DNA of 64,000 nt from an uncultured Gammaproteobacteria bacterium (GTDB lineage Bacteria; Pseudomonadota; Gammaproteobacteria; Arenicellales; JAANXG01), in assembly GCA_947259395.1 (NCBI GenBank), contig CAMYMN010000004.1:34007-98006 (forward strand), written 5' to 3'. The stretch's first letter is position 1. Each line of letters opens with the position of its first letter. A model generated the notes under the pieces. That model was not told the DNA's origin, did no database searches, and saw only the letters and a list, made by a program, of their open reading frames with translations. Of the stretch, positions 53,304-60,954 are shown piece after piece. Position numbers and translations under genes: made by a program.

Positions 53304-54515
53304 ATGCAAACCGCGCTCGCAGAATTCATTCGAGGAACTGAAACGGGAGACGAGGCAGAGGCCATACTGCGTGCTTGCGTGCATTGTGGGTTTTGTACCG
53401 CGACCTGTCCCACGTATCAGCTGTTGGGGGACGAACTCGACAGCCCGCGGGGACGTATCTACCTGATGAAACAAGTGTTAGAGGGTGCGACCCCCACCGG
53501 TACCACACAGATACACCTTGACCGTTGTCTGACCTGCCGCAGTTGTGAGTCCACATGCCCCTCGGGGGTTCAGTACGGACGCCTGCTCGATATCGGTCGC
53601 GAGGTGGTGGATGTGCGCGTCGCCCGGCCGGTCGTCGATCGCGTCATGCGTAAGATCCTGCGTATGATTATTCCGTATCGGCAGCGCTTCGGCTTGCTGT
53701 TGAAACTCGGTCAGTGGGTCAGACCCGCGTTGCCGAATGCGGTCAAACGGTTGGTACCGGTGTCGCCGCCAGCCGGGCTATGGCCACAGAACAATCACCC
53801 GCGCACCATGCTGGTGTTGCAGGGTTGCGCACAACCGGCGATTGCGCCGCAAATCAATGCTGCTGCGGCGCGGGTGTTGGACCGCTTGGGGATCCAGCTG
53901 ATCGCCGCGCAAGACACTTGCTGCGGCGCGCTCAGCCACCACTTGTCGGCACCCGAAGAAGCGCTTAGTTACATGCGGCGCAACATCGACGCCTGGTGGC
54001 CCTACGTCGAGCAAGGCGCGGAAGCGATCGTCATGACCGCCAGCGGTTGCGGTGTTCTGGTCAAGGAGTACGGCCACCTGTTGCGCAATGATCGCGAATA
54101 CGCCGACAAGGCCGCCCATGTGTCCAAGCTCACCAAAGATCTTTGCGAAGTGGTGCAGAGCGAGAATCTCGATCCACTGTGCATCGAGTCAAATACGCGG
54201 GTCGCATTTCACGCTCCGTGCTCTTTGCAGCATGGCCAGAAATTAAATGGGGTTGTGGAATCCATTCTGACCCGTATCGGGCTCCGCCTGACCCCGGTTC
54301 CCGACCCCCATCTATGTTGCGGATCCGCGGGCACCTATTCGATACTGCAGAGAAAAATCGCCGAGCAACTGAAAAAAAATAAGATAACGGCGTTGCAGTC
54401 GGGGAATCCAGACCTGGTGGCCACCGCGAACATTGGTTGTCTGGCCCATATGCAGGCGGATGCCGTCGTGCCGGTAAGGCATTGGATTGAGCTGCTCGAC
54501 GCTCAAGCCAGGTGA
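53304..54515 (+). CDS. glcF: Glycolate oxidase iron-sulfur subunit GlcF
   Basis: This 403-residue subunit has two N-terminal 4Fe-4S motifs (CVHCGFCTATCP and CLTCRSCESTCP) and two CCG domains (TCCGALSHHLSA with ASGCGVLVKEYG; HLCCGSAGTYSI with HAPCSLQHGQ). The sequence follows Escherichia coli GlcF closely, starting MQTALAEFIRG at ATG 53304. It transfers electrons from GlcD/GlcE to quinone. The gap to glcE is 145 bases. Confidence 0.95.
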   Translation: MQTALAEFIRGTETGDEAEAILRACVHCGFCTATCPTYQLLGDELDSPRGRIYLMKQVLEGATPTGTTQIHLDRCLTCRSCESTCPSGVQYGRLLDIGREVVDVRVARPVVDRVMRKILRMIIPYRQRFGLLLKLGQWVRPALPNAVKRLVPVSPPAGLWPQNNHPRTMLVLQGCAQPAIAPQINAAAARVLDRLGIQLIAAQDTCCGALSHHLSAPEEALSYMRRNIDAWWPYVEQGAEAIVMTASGCGVLVKEYGHLLRNDREYADKAAHVSKLTKDLCEVVQSENLDPLCIESNTRVAFHAPCSLQHGQKLNGVVESILTRIGLRLTPVPDPHLCCGSAGTYSILQRKIAEQLKKNKITALQSGNPDLVATANIGCLAHMQADAVVPVRHWIELLDAQAR

Positions 54516-54572
54516 TTCGAGGATCCCGGGTTGGTACGCGCCAGCGTTGCGCAATAGAGGTACCCATCATCG

Positions 54573-55922
54573 ATGGCATTATTTGAGAAACTTCAACAAC
54601 GGCAACAGGCGGAGCAACCAATCCGCGTGGCATTGATCGGGGCCGGCAAATTCGGCTCCATGTTTCTCGCCCAGGCGCCGACCACGCCCGGACTGCATGT
54701 CGCCGTGATCGCGGATCTCGATCCACCCAAGGTTCAGTCCAGTCTCAAACGCATCGGTTGGCCCGGCGAGGCGCATGACGCGTCCACGGTAGCCCAAGCG
54801 CTTGCGGCGCGTCGCACCCTGATTACCGACGATGTCGAAGTGGTATTTACCACCGAGGCCATCGATGTGGTGATCGAGTGCACCGGTCACGTGATTGCCG
54901 GAGTAGATCATGCCCTGCGTGCCTTTGCAGCGGGTAAGCATGTGGTGATGGTCACCGTTGAGGCGGATGCCGTGGTCGGCCCATTGCTGGCGGAACAAGC
55001 GGCCCAAGCGGGTGTCGTCTATTCGTTGGCCAACGGCGACCAACCGGCGTTGATCTGCGAACTGGTGGACCTGTTGCGAACCGTTGGTTTTACCGTCACC
55101 TGTGCCGGTAAAGGGACCAAATACCTGCCAGTGTACCACGAGTCCACGCCGGATACGGTGTGGGGACATTATGGATTCACCGGGCAGCAAGTTGCCAGCG
55201 GCGATTACAATGCGCAGATGTTCAATTCGTTTCTCGATGGGACCAAATCGGCAATCGAGATGGCGGCGGTGGCCAATGCCACCGGTCTGACACCGCAGAA
55301 CGATGGGTTGCGGTTTCCGCCGAGCACGGTCGATGAGTTGGCCCAAGTGTGCCGTCCGCAGGTTCATGGTGGGGTGTTGGGTCGAAGCGGTACGGTGGAG
55401 GTGGTATCCAGCTTGTACCGGGACGGCGCCGAAGTGCCAAGGGATCTGCGCTGGGGGGTGTATGTCACCTTTGAGTCCGACAATGAATACGTGCAGCGCT
55501 GTTTTAGTGAATACGGCGTGGTCACCGATGACAGCGGCCGCTACGCTGCGCTTTACAGGCCGACCCATTTCATCGGGTTGGAACTCGGCCTGTCGGTCGC
55601 CCACGCGGTGCTGCGCAACGAGGCGACCGGGACGGCGGCGCAGTTTAACGCCGACGTCGCGGCGGTGGCCAAGCGCGACCTTGGGGCGGGTGAATTGCTC
55701 GATGGGGAGGGGGGATACACGGTATATGGTCAATTGGTGCCGGCTGCTATCAGTCTCGAGAAAGGTTTTTTGCCGCTGGGTTTGTCTGCGGGCGTTCGAC
55801 TGCGCCGCCCGGTGGCGGCAAAACAGCCCGTCAATTGGAGCGATATTGACCCACCACAAAGTTCCCGTGCGCTGGAACTACGGCGGCGGATGGAACGCGA
55901 ATTGGTCCAGGGTTCGCTATAA
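54573..55922 (+). CDS. NAD(P)-dependent dehydrogenase with C-terminal SAF domain
   Basis: This 449-residue protein has an N-terminal Rossmann domain (IRVALIGAGKFGSMFLAQ, 17-34, with VIADLDPPK after strand two). A homoserine-dehydrogenase-like middle contains VVIECTGHVIAGVDHALRA, and a C-terminal SAF-like domain (about 370-430) contains LGAGELLDGEGGYTVYG. Such proteins occur beside sugar-acid and polyol catabolic genes. The location after glcDEF suggests a role in a hydroxyacid or aldehyde step, but the substrate is unknown. True homoserine dehydrogenase is unlikely because the ACT domain and catalytic lysine context are not evident. Confidence 0.8.
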   Translation: MALFEKLQQRQQAEQPIRVALIGAGKFGSMFLAQAPTTPGLHVAVIADLDPPKVQSSLKRIGWPGEAHDASTVAQALAARRTLITDDVEVVFTTEAIDVVIECTGHVIAGVDHALRAFAAGKHVVMVTVEADAVVGPLLAEQAAQAGVVYSLANGDQPALICELVDLLRTVGFTVTCAGKGTKYLPVYHESTPDTVWGHYGFTGQQVASGDYNAQMFNSFLDGTKSAIEMAAVANATGLTPQNDGLRFPPSTVDELAQVCRPQVHGGVLGRSGTVEVVSSLYRDGAEVPRDLRWGVYVTFESDNEYVQRCFSEYGVVTDDSGRYAALYRPTHFIGLELGLSVAHAVLRNEATGTAAQFNADVAAVAKRDLGAGELLDGEGGYTVYGQLVPAAISLEKGFLPLGLSAGVRLRRPVAAKQPVNWSDIDPPQSSRALELRRRMERELVQGSL

Positions 55923-55951
55923 TCGGCCCCCAATTTCTAAGACGCTGCGGG

Positions 55952-56269
55952 ATGTCCGAAAAACCCTTTTACCAACGGCATGTGTTTTTTTGTATCAATC
56001 GACGCGACAACGAAGAGGCGTGTTGCGCCGATCACAACTCACCTGCGATGCGTGATTATGCCAAGGCCAAAGCCAAGCAGCTGGGCATTCATGGTAAGGG
56101 TGGGGTGCGCATCAACCAGGCCGGCTGCTTGGACCGCTGTGAACAGGGGCCGGTGATCGTGGTGTACCCGGAAGGGGTCTGGTACAGCTACGTGGACGAA
56201 GAGGACATCGACGAGATCATTGAGGAGCATCTCATCAACGGGCGGGTGGTGGAGCGGCTGCGCATTTGA
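55952..56269 (+). CDS. Thioredoxin-like 2Fe-2S ferredoxin
   Basis: This 105-residue protein has cysteines at C14, C24/C25, C59 and C63 in HVFFCINRR, EEACCADH and AGCLDRCEQGP, the pattern of thioredoxin-like 2Fe-2S ferredoxins. The fold gives a small electron carrier or metal chaperone. It lies 29 bases after the SAF-domain dehydrogenase and may be cotranscribed. A GC-rich dyad (GGTCCG with CGGACC near 56297-56314) follows the gene without a T-run. Confidence 0.87.
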   Translation: MSEKPFYQRHVFFCINRRDNEEACCADHNSPAMRDYAKAKAKQLGIHGKGGVRINQAGCLDRCEQGPVIVVYPEGVWYSYVDEEDIDEIIEEHLINGRVVERLRI

Positions 56270-56429
56270 ACCGCGCACTAGGATAGTGCAATCGGCGGTC
56301 CGGGCGCGCGGACCGGGAGAATGATGTCAGCGGCAAAGCGCTGAGCAAGCGCAATGAGCTAAGGAAGTTATCTGAAATACAGGGTGTTATACGAAAATAT
56401 TCGTCTATAATGATAGGTACTGGATGGAT

Positions 56430-56458
56430 TTGACAAATCTAATATCATATTAGATAAT
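56430..56458 (+). promoter_or_regulatory. Sigma-70 promoter of the candidate small RNA
   Basis: A perfect -35 TTGACA (56430-56435), a 17-base spacer and GATAAT (56453-56458) form the best promoter match seen in the window. Transcription would start near 56465. Confidence 0.75.
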
Positions 56459-56464
56459 TATTAT

Positions 56465-56596
56465 ATCCTGAAGTTTTGCAAGTACTTCAGGCGTTGAAAA
56501 CACCGGGTATCGGCTGGGAAGCGGATACCCATCACAGTCTCCTCCATCCTCCTTTGGTGGTTTGGGCGTGGCTCCTCTAGGCCACGCCTTTTTTTT
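56465..56596 (+). ncRNA. Candidate small RNA with anti-Shine-Dalgarno-like loop
   Basis: A unit of about 130 nt is framed by a strong promoter and a strong terminator, with no open frame. Its parts are hairpin CCTGAAGT/ACTTCAGG (56467-56491), hairpin GGGTATC/GATACCC (56505-56530), an open C-rich stretch with TCTCCTCCATCCTCCTTT, then the terminator stem. The C-rich part could pair with AGGAGG ribosome sites. Because rplM has its own promoter-like sequence at 56652-56680, this looks like an independent sRNA. A leader with attenuator for rplM is the alternative. Confidence 0.6.
56565..56596 (+). terminator. Intrinsic terminator upstream of rplM
   Basis: GGCGTGGC (56565-56572) pairs with GCCACGCC (56581-56588) and is followed by eight T residues. 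Confidence 0.85.
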
Positions 56597-56651
56597 CTGC
56601 GGTCCGGCCCGCTGGACACACCCTACATAAGGCGACTTTCGTGCTGGCGTC

Positions 56652-56680
56652 TTGTAAGTTAATCCCCTGTTTAGTAGTAT
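56652..56680 (+). promoter_or_regulatory. Probable rplM promoter
   Basis: TTGTAA (56652-56657), a 17-base spacer and TAGTAT (56675-56680) lie after the terminator and about 35 bases before the rplM start codon. Confidence 0.5.
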
Positions 56681-56714
56681 GCGCCCCCGCCCTCCACAGG
56701 GCGCAACAACTGGC

Positions 56715-57143
56715 ATGAAGACCTTTTCCGCAAAACCCAAAGATATACAGCGCGATTGGTATATTGTCGACGCCACCGACAAGGTATTGGGGCGTCTGGC
56801 TACCGAGGTTGCGCGGCGGTTGCGGGGCAAGCACAAACCGGAATACACACCTCATATGGACACCGGTGATCATGTAGTGGTGATTAATGCGGGCAACGTG
56901 CGCGTGACCGGCAATAAGGCGAGCGACAAGACCTATTACCGGCATACCGGTTACCCGGGTGGAATCAAGTCAGAGACGTTCGAGAAAGCGCTGACGAGAA
57001 GTCCCGAGTTGGTCATCGAGACGGCCATAAAGGGAATGCTGCCCAAGAATCCGCTTGGCCGGGCGATGTTTTCCAAATTACATGTCTATGCGGGATCCGA
57101 ACATCGGCACCAGGCGCAGCAGCCCAAGCCGTTAGAGATATGA
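56715..57143 (+). CDS. rplM: 50S ribosomal protein L13
   Basis: This 142-residue ribosomal protein binds 23S rRNA early in large-subunit assembly. Signatures are [21 protein letters not shown], the [23 protein letters not shown] region and [16 protein letters not shown]. The ATG at 56715 (MKTFSAKP) gives the standard length. It is followed after 17 bases by rpsI, the conserved pair. In Escherichia coli the operon is feedback-controlled by L13. Confidence 0.98.
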   Translation: MKTFSAKPKDIQRDWYIVDATDKVLGRLATEVARRLRGKHKPEYTPHMDTGDHVVVINAGNVRVTGNKASDKTYYRHTGYPGGIKSETFEKALTRSPELVIETAIKGMLPKNPLGRAMFSKLHVYAGSEHRHQAQQPKPLEI

Positions 57144-57160
57144 TTGCGGGGAGGTATTAA

Positions 57161-57559
57161 GTGGCGAACACCGAGCAGTATTATTCGGGGACAGGTCGGC
57201 GCAAGTCGTCTACGGCCCGGGTGGTTCTCAAGCATGGCAGCGGACGAATTATGATAAACCAGCTTCCGCTCGACGAATATTTTGGACGGGAAACGTCGCG
57301 CATGATCGTGCGGCAACCACTGGTAACTGCGGACATGCAGAGCACATTTGACATTGAAGTAAACGTCGATGGTGGCGGTAACAGTGGGCAAGCCGGAGCG
57401 ATTCGCCACGGAATCACCCGCGCGTTGATCAAATATGACGACACTCTGCGCCGCATGCTCCGCAAGGCCGGGTTTGTCACCCGTGACGCGAGGGAAGTCG
57501 AACGCAAGAAAGTCGGCCTCCACAAGGCCCGCAAACGACCGCAATACAGTAAACGCTAG
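57161..57559 (+). CDS. rpsI: 30S ribosomal protein S9
   Basis: This 132-residue small-subunit protein has the C-terminal tail [14 protein letters not shown], which reaches the P-site tRNA. It also shows [12 protein letters not shown] and the FGRET-type stretch. It starts at GTG 57161 with GGGGAGG upstream. A repeat fragment begins at the stop codon, and a terminator-like hairpin follows. Confidence 0.98.
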   Translation: MANTEQYYSGTGRRKSSTARVVLKHGSGRIMINQLPLDEYFGRETSRMIVRQPLVTADMQSTFDIEVNVDGGGNSGQAGAIRHGITRALIKYDDTLRRMLRKAGFVTRDAREVERKKVGLHKARKRPQYSKR

Positions 57560-57583
57560 GCCGTATATCTCACCGAGGATCCC
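57558..57583 (-). repeat. Terminal fragment of the MITE-like repeat
   Basis: AGGCCGTATATCTCACCGAGG followed by ATCCCGG is the reverse complement of the right end seen at 52046-52070. The rest of the element is missing here. It touches the rpsI stop codon. Confidence 0.5.
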
Positions 57584-57590
57584 GGATAAG

Positions 57591-57629
57591 AAACGGGGTC
57601 AGAGTCACAGACAGACTCTGACCCCGTTT
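57591..57629 (+). terminator. Hairpin with GGGGTCAGAGTC arms, probable rpsI terminator
   Basis: AAACGGGGTCAGAGTC (57591-57606) and GACTCTGACCCCGTTT (57614-57629) are perfect inverted arms followed by TTTCTTTTC. It can act as the rplM-rpsI terminator and also belongs to the GGGGTCAGA hairpin class seen at 51938. The next 210 bases to the tRNA hold no gene I can support. Confidence 0.7.
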
Positions 57630-57841
57630 TTTCTTTTCTGGGAACAGCATCATACGCCCCGCATCCCTCGCGTTTTGCGATCATATAATGTGCAGTGCGC
57701 TCCCTCGTTGCCGTTGAATGCAGCCGGGGTTGTGAGGTTATACACGCAGCGCACTTAACCCGTATTCCTCACCAGGTGCCCCGCAGGAGGATGGTTCGGA
57801 TCAATCGGTTGACCGCAAGTCCAAAACACGTTTGCCGCGGC

Positions 57842-57870
57842 TTTACCTGATCCCGTTTCGCTTGTATCGT
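57842..57870 (+). promoter_or_regulatory. Possible tRNA-Gln promoter
   Basis: TTTACC (57842-57847), a 17-base spacer and TATCGT (57865-57870) end 11 bases before the mature tRNA. It is a moderate match. Confidence 0.4.
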
Positions 57871-57881
57871 GTGCCTGATCC

Positions 57882-57955
57882 TGGGGGATCGTCTAGTGGT
57901 AGGACAGCGGACTCTGACTCCGCCAGCGGGGGTTCGAATCCCTCTCCCCCAGCCA
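57882..57955 (+). tRNA. tRNA-Gln (CTG anticodon)
   Basis: This 74-base cloverleaf has encoded CCA. Acceptor arms TGGGGGA and TCCCCCA are complementary, with G as discriminator. The anticodon arm GCGGA/TCCGC encloses the loop CTCTGAC, giving anticodon CTG. The T arm contains GGTTCGAATC. No duplicated 3' end marking an integrated island was found nearby. Confidence 0.96.
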
Positions 57956-58054
57956 ATTAATTCATCTTTCGAGCACCTCAGTCCTCACCTCAGCAAGTCA
58001 ACTAGCGCGCATTACCCGGGTTTGTCGCTAAAGTCCAACGCTGAAGAGGCTCTG

Positions 58055-58723
58055 TCACCCGCACGACTTTTTGGCGGCATGAACCGCGCGAAATCTCAAG
58101 GTAACGAGAAAACTAATGAGCCCAAGGGTCATTAACAGCAAGCTCGACGGCTCAGGCACCCTTGATATTACCGGCCCGGTGCCGGGCGTAGGTGCAACGA
58201 GGCTTGCAAAATCTAACGCATTGTTATTGGTGTCTGTTGCCAACGCATCCCGTGACAGGCTAAAACCCGCAGCTACGTCCAAAGCCGGGACGCCTTCACC
58301 GTTATTGTGAATGCCGGCATCTCCGTATTGAAGTGCATCGATAATCGATCCTGCGGCATCCAATAACTGGATAGAGTCTGGCCCATTTTGCCAGTCGACA
58401 CTTGCAACATAATCTCGTGCTGCCTTTACTGCGTCGGACGCGGACGATGTCGCCAACACCAGGATTCCATCGAGCGGGATAACGGTATTGGTTAAATCGA
58501 TCGAGCGGTAAACCAAACCCGTGGATCCATTCGTACCCGTTAGAAGATATCCGTTCAGGCTCATGCCGGGGCTGCCGAACAATTCCGTAAATACATCATC
58601 AGCGTCAGAACCGGATCCGTCATAGACAAGCTCATTAATCACGACCATGGGCATGGCCGACACAGGCGTATTCCAGGAGATAAGAAGAACGGAGCAGAAC
58701 AGAAAGGTCTTGGAAAATTGCAT
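58055..58723 (-). CDS. PEP-CTERM sorted exported protein with lamin-tail-like domain
   Basis: This 222-residue protein has a Sec signal peptide (cleavage after PVSA, near 23) and an LTD-like beta domain (VINELVYDGSGSDADDVFTELFG ... LNGYLLTG ... DSIQLLDAAGSIIDALQYG). It ends in a PEP-CTERM signal, VPEPSSLLLMTLGLISF, followed by basic residues. It should be cleaved and anchored or secreted by exosortase, and the genome must therefore encode exosortase elsewhere. AAGGAGG precedes the start. Confidence 0.9.
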   Translation of the reverse strand: MQFSKTFLFCSVLLISWNTPVSAMPMVVINELVYDGSGSDADDVFTELFGSPGMSLNGYLLTGTNGSTGLVYRSIDLTNTVIPLDGILVLATSSASDAVKAARDYVASVDWQNGPDSIQLLDAAGSIIDALQYGDAGIHNNGEGVPALDVAAGFSLSRDALATDTNNNALDFASLVAPTPGTGPVISRVPEPSSLLLMTLGLISFLVTLRFRAVHAAKKSCG

Positions 58724-59119
58724 GACAACCTCCTTGTTATCGTGAGAGTTAGATTAACCGACTCCTAGTCGGACGGCACTCTTGAGAAGAATGCTAGCGT
58801 GTAGAATACGTCAAATTATTGCTAAATCCAAGCCGTTCAGCGAGACCGCACAACAATCAGGGTCCGGTTGCACTATCGCCACACGAACCCAGTCCGCGGA
58901 TCTAGCGTCAATACGGCTAATATCATTTATTTAATCAACGTGTTAATGAGTTCCAAGCGGTGGTGGATGTAGATCATGAACTTGTTTGTGGTTGACGCGG
59001 TCCGACCCGTTATGAACGAGTTGCGCGGTGAACGCTATGAACGCGAAAAATGCAGTTTATGGTGCTGGAACACGCCACGCCAAAGAAGCGTCAGTATCAA
59101 TGAGGGGGTATGACTTCCG
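58724..59119. other. Intergenic region between divergent accessory genes
   Basis: No gene is supported. It contains a small dyad, CCGACT-CCT-AGTCGG, at 58759-58773 and the ribosome sites of both flanking genes. It is AT-richer than its surroundings. Confidence 0.5.
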
Positions 59120-60892
59120 GTGAGGCGGGTCGTGCTTCTTCTCTTCGGAATCGCTGTCGCGGTCTCAATAGCGCTTTCGGCACCTGCGGTTGCGATCAGC
59201 CTGCCCAGCGGATTCACTGAACAGGTGGTTGTTGGCAGCGGGTTAAGCGGCTCGGTGGGCATGGCGTTTCTGCCCGACGGACGGCTGCTCGTTATCCAGC
59301 AAGGCAACAATACAAACCAAAACGTCGATGACGATGCGAAGGTGAAATTGTGGGCGAACGGAGCGCTGAGCACACTCCTGACAATGCCCGAGGTAAACAC
59401 CGGGGGCGAACGGGGGTTGTTGGGTATTGCGGTTGACCCAGTATTTCCTTCGAGGCCGTACATCTACCTGTTCTACACCAACGCCTCCCCGCGGAAGATT
59501 CACATCGCGCGTTACACAGTGGTAGGCGACCTGAACGATCCGGCGTCCGCCAATCTCACGATCGACAGCAATACGAAGGTGACACTGCTGCATGATATCC
59601 CGGACGATGCGAGCAACCACAACGGCGGCACACTCCGCTTCGGACCCGACGGGAAGCTGTACGTCAGCCTCGGCGACGACGCCGACCGATGCGACGCGCA
59701 GGATCTGACATTGCTCAAGGGCAAGATCCTGCGCATCAATGTAGACGGTGTGACCGGGAGTTTCGATGCGGCCTCGGACCGGGCGTCCCTGGATCCGGGC
59801 AACAATCCCTTTTCCGGCGATGCGAACCTGGACAAACGCCTGATCTGGGCGTACGGGCTGCGAAACCCGTTTCGGTTTTCCATCGACCCGGTCTCTGGAC
59901 GCATCTATGTCGGCGACGTCGGCGGCGGTACCAGGGAGGAGGCCAGCGAAGGATCGCCGCCGCCCGATGTGAGCGGTGCTGACGGCGCAGACAATTTCGC
60001 TTGGCCATACTACGAAGGTACGCATGTCCCCGCCAATCCCAACTGCGGGATCGCGCCGCCGCCCAACCACGTGCCCATTTTTGAGTACGATCACAGCGGC
60101 CAGGGCGCGCTGTCGGTGATGGGTGGCCCTGTCTACCGTGGTAACCCGTATCCCAACAATGTTTCGGGTGACGTCAGTTTTCCGCTGAGCTTCGAGGGCG
60201 TGTACTTCGCGTCAGACTACTATGTGGGGTTTTTGCGGGCCCGGCGTTGGGATCCCGGTACTTCCACGTGGGTCCAGATTGCCGGGGGGGTGACACCAGA
60301 CGATTTCGCCACCGGACTATCCGGCGGTAGTTCAGACTGGACCGTGGGGCCCGACGGCGCGCTCTACTACGTTTCTCAATGGACCAATAGCGTGCGCAAG
60401 ATTGCCTATACCGCCGCGGACTTCGATCGCGACGGCATCCTAAATGTCGATGACAATGACGACGACAACGATGGTATGCCGGATAACTTTGAGAATGCCC
60501 ACGCTGGCCTGAATCCTTTAGAACCCGGCGACGCCGGATTGGACGCCGACAACGACGGTCTGACCAATCTGGAAGAATTCAATAAACACCCGGATTTGGA
60601 CCCGAACGATCCTGACACCGACGAGGACGGCATTCAGGACAATCTGGACGATGATCCGGTGTTCTCTAGTAACGTGTGTGCGGGGAATGACACGAACTTC
60701 GACAGTGTGGTCAGCGACACCCAGCAGTGTGCGGCGGCGAGCTCGGTCACGGTCAAGGGGACCGCGCGGGTGATGGCGACGGGCAACCTTGGTGTGATCT
60801 CGCCACGGATTACCGTCGAGTCTGGATTTAGCGTCGAGTCGAACGGTGTATTCAAAACCAATTCCGCGAATCCCTGCCCGGCTTGTCCTTAA
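59120..60892 (+). CDS. Secreted PQQ-dependent sugar dehydrogenase-like protein with thrombospondin type 3 repeats
   Basis: This 590-residue protein has a signal peptide (VVLLLFGIAVAVSIALS, cleavage near APAVA). A six-bladed glucose/sorbosone dehydrogenase domain (about 30-435) has FLPDGRLLVIQQGN, GGERGLLGIAVDPVF, NHNGGTLRFGPDGKLYVSLGD and GLRNPFRFS. Calcium-binding thrombospondin type 3 repeats (about 437-520, DRDGILNVDDNDDDNDG and DPDTDEDGIQDN) follow, then a C-terminal domain of about 70 residues. The start is GTG 59120, with GAGGGGG upstream. The C-terminal domain recurs in the next gene. The substrate is unknown. Confidence 0.87.
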   Translation: MRRVVLLLFGIAVAVSIALSAPAVAISLPSGFTEQVVVGSGLSGSVGMAFLPDGRLLVIQQGNNTNQNVDDDAKVKLWANGALSTLLTMPEVNTGGERGLLGIAVDPVFPSRPYIYLFYTNASPRKIHIARYTVVGDLNDPASANLTIDSNTKVTLLHDIPDDASNHNGGTLRFGPDGKLYVSLGDDADRCDAQDLTLLKGKILRINVDGVTGSFDAASDRASLDPGNNPFSGDANLDKRLIWAYGLRNPFRFSIDPVSGRIYVGDVGGGTREEASEGSPPPDVSGADGADNFAWPYYEGTHVPANPNCGIAPPPNHVPIFEYDHSGQGALSVMGGPVYRGNPYPNNVSGDVSFPLSFEGVYFASDYYVGFLRARRWDPGTSTWVQIAGGVTPDDFATGLSGGSSDWTVGPDGALYYVSQWTNSVRKIAYTAADFDRDGILNVDDNDDDNDGMPDNFENAHAGLNPLEPGDAGLDADNDGLTNLEEFNKHPDLDPNDPDTDEDGIQDNLDDDPVFSSNVCAGNDTNFDSVVSDTQQCAAASSVTVKGTARVMATGNLGVISPRITVESGFSVESNGVFKTNSANPCPACP

Positions 60893-60954
60893 GAACAAGG
60901 GGCCGGGCTAGTCTATGCTGTAAATAAGTGACTACCAACCAATGAGCACGAACC

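Noticed and set aside
54518..54535. GAGGATCCCGGG after glcF, resembling the inner part of the repeat ends.
   Set aside because: Only about 11 bases match and no terminal repeat is present; chance is likely.
54579..55859. 426-codon minus-strand frame opposite the SAF-domain dehydrogenase.
   Set aside because: The sense product has a clear Rossmann motif; the antisense has none and lacks a ribosome site.
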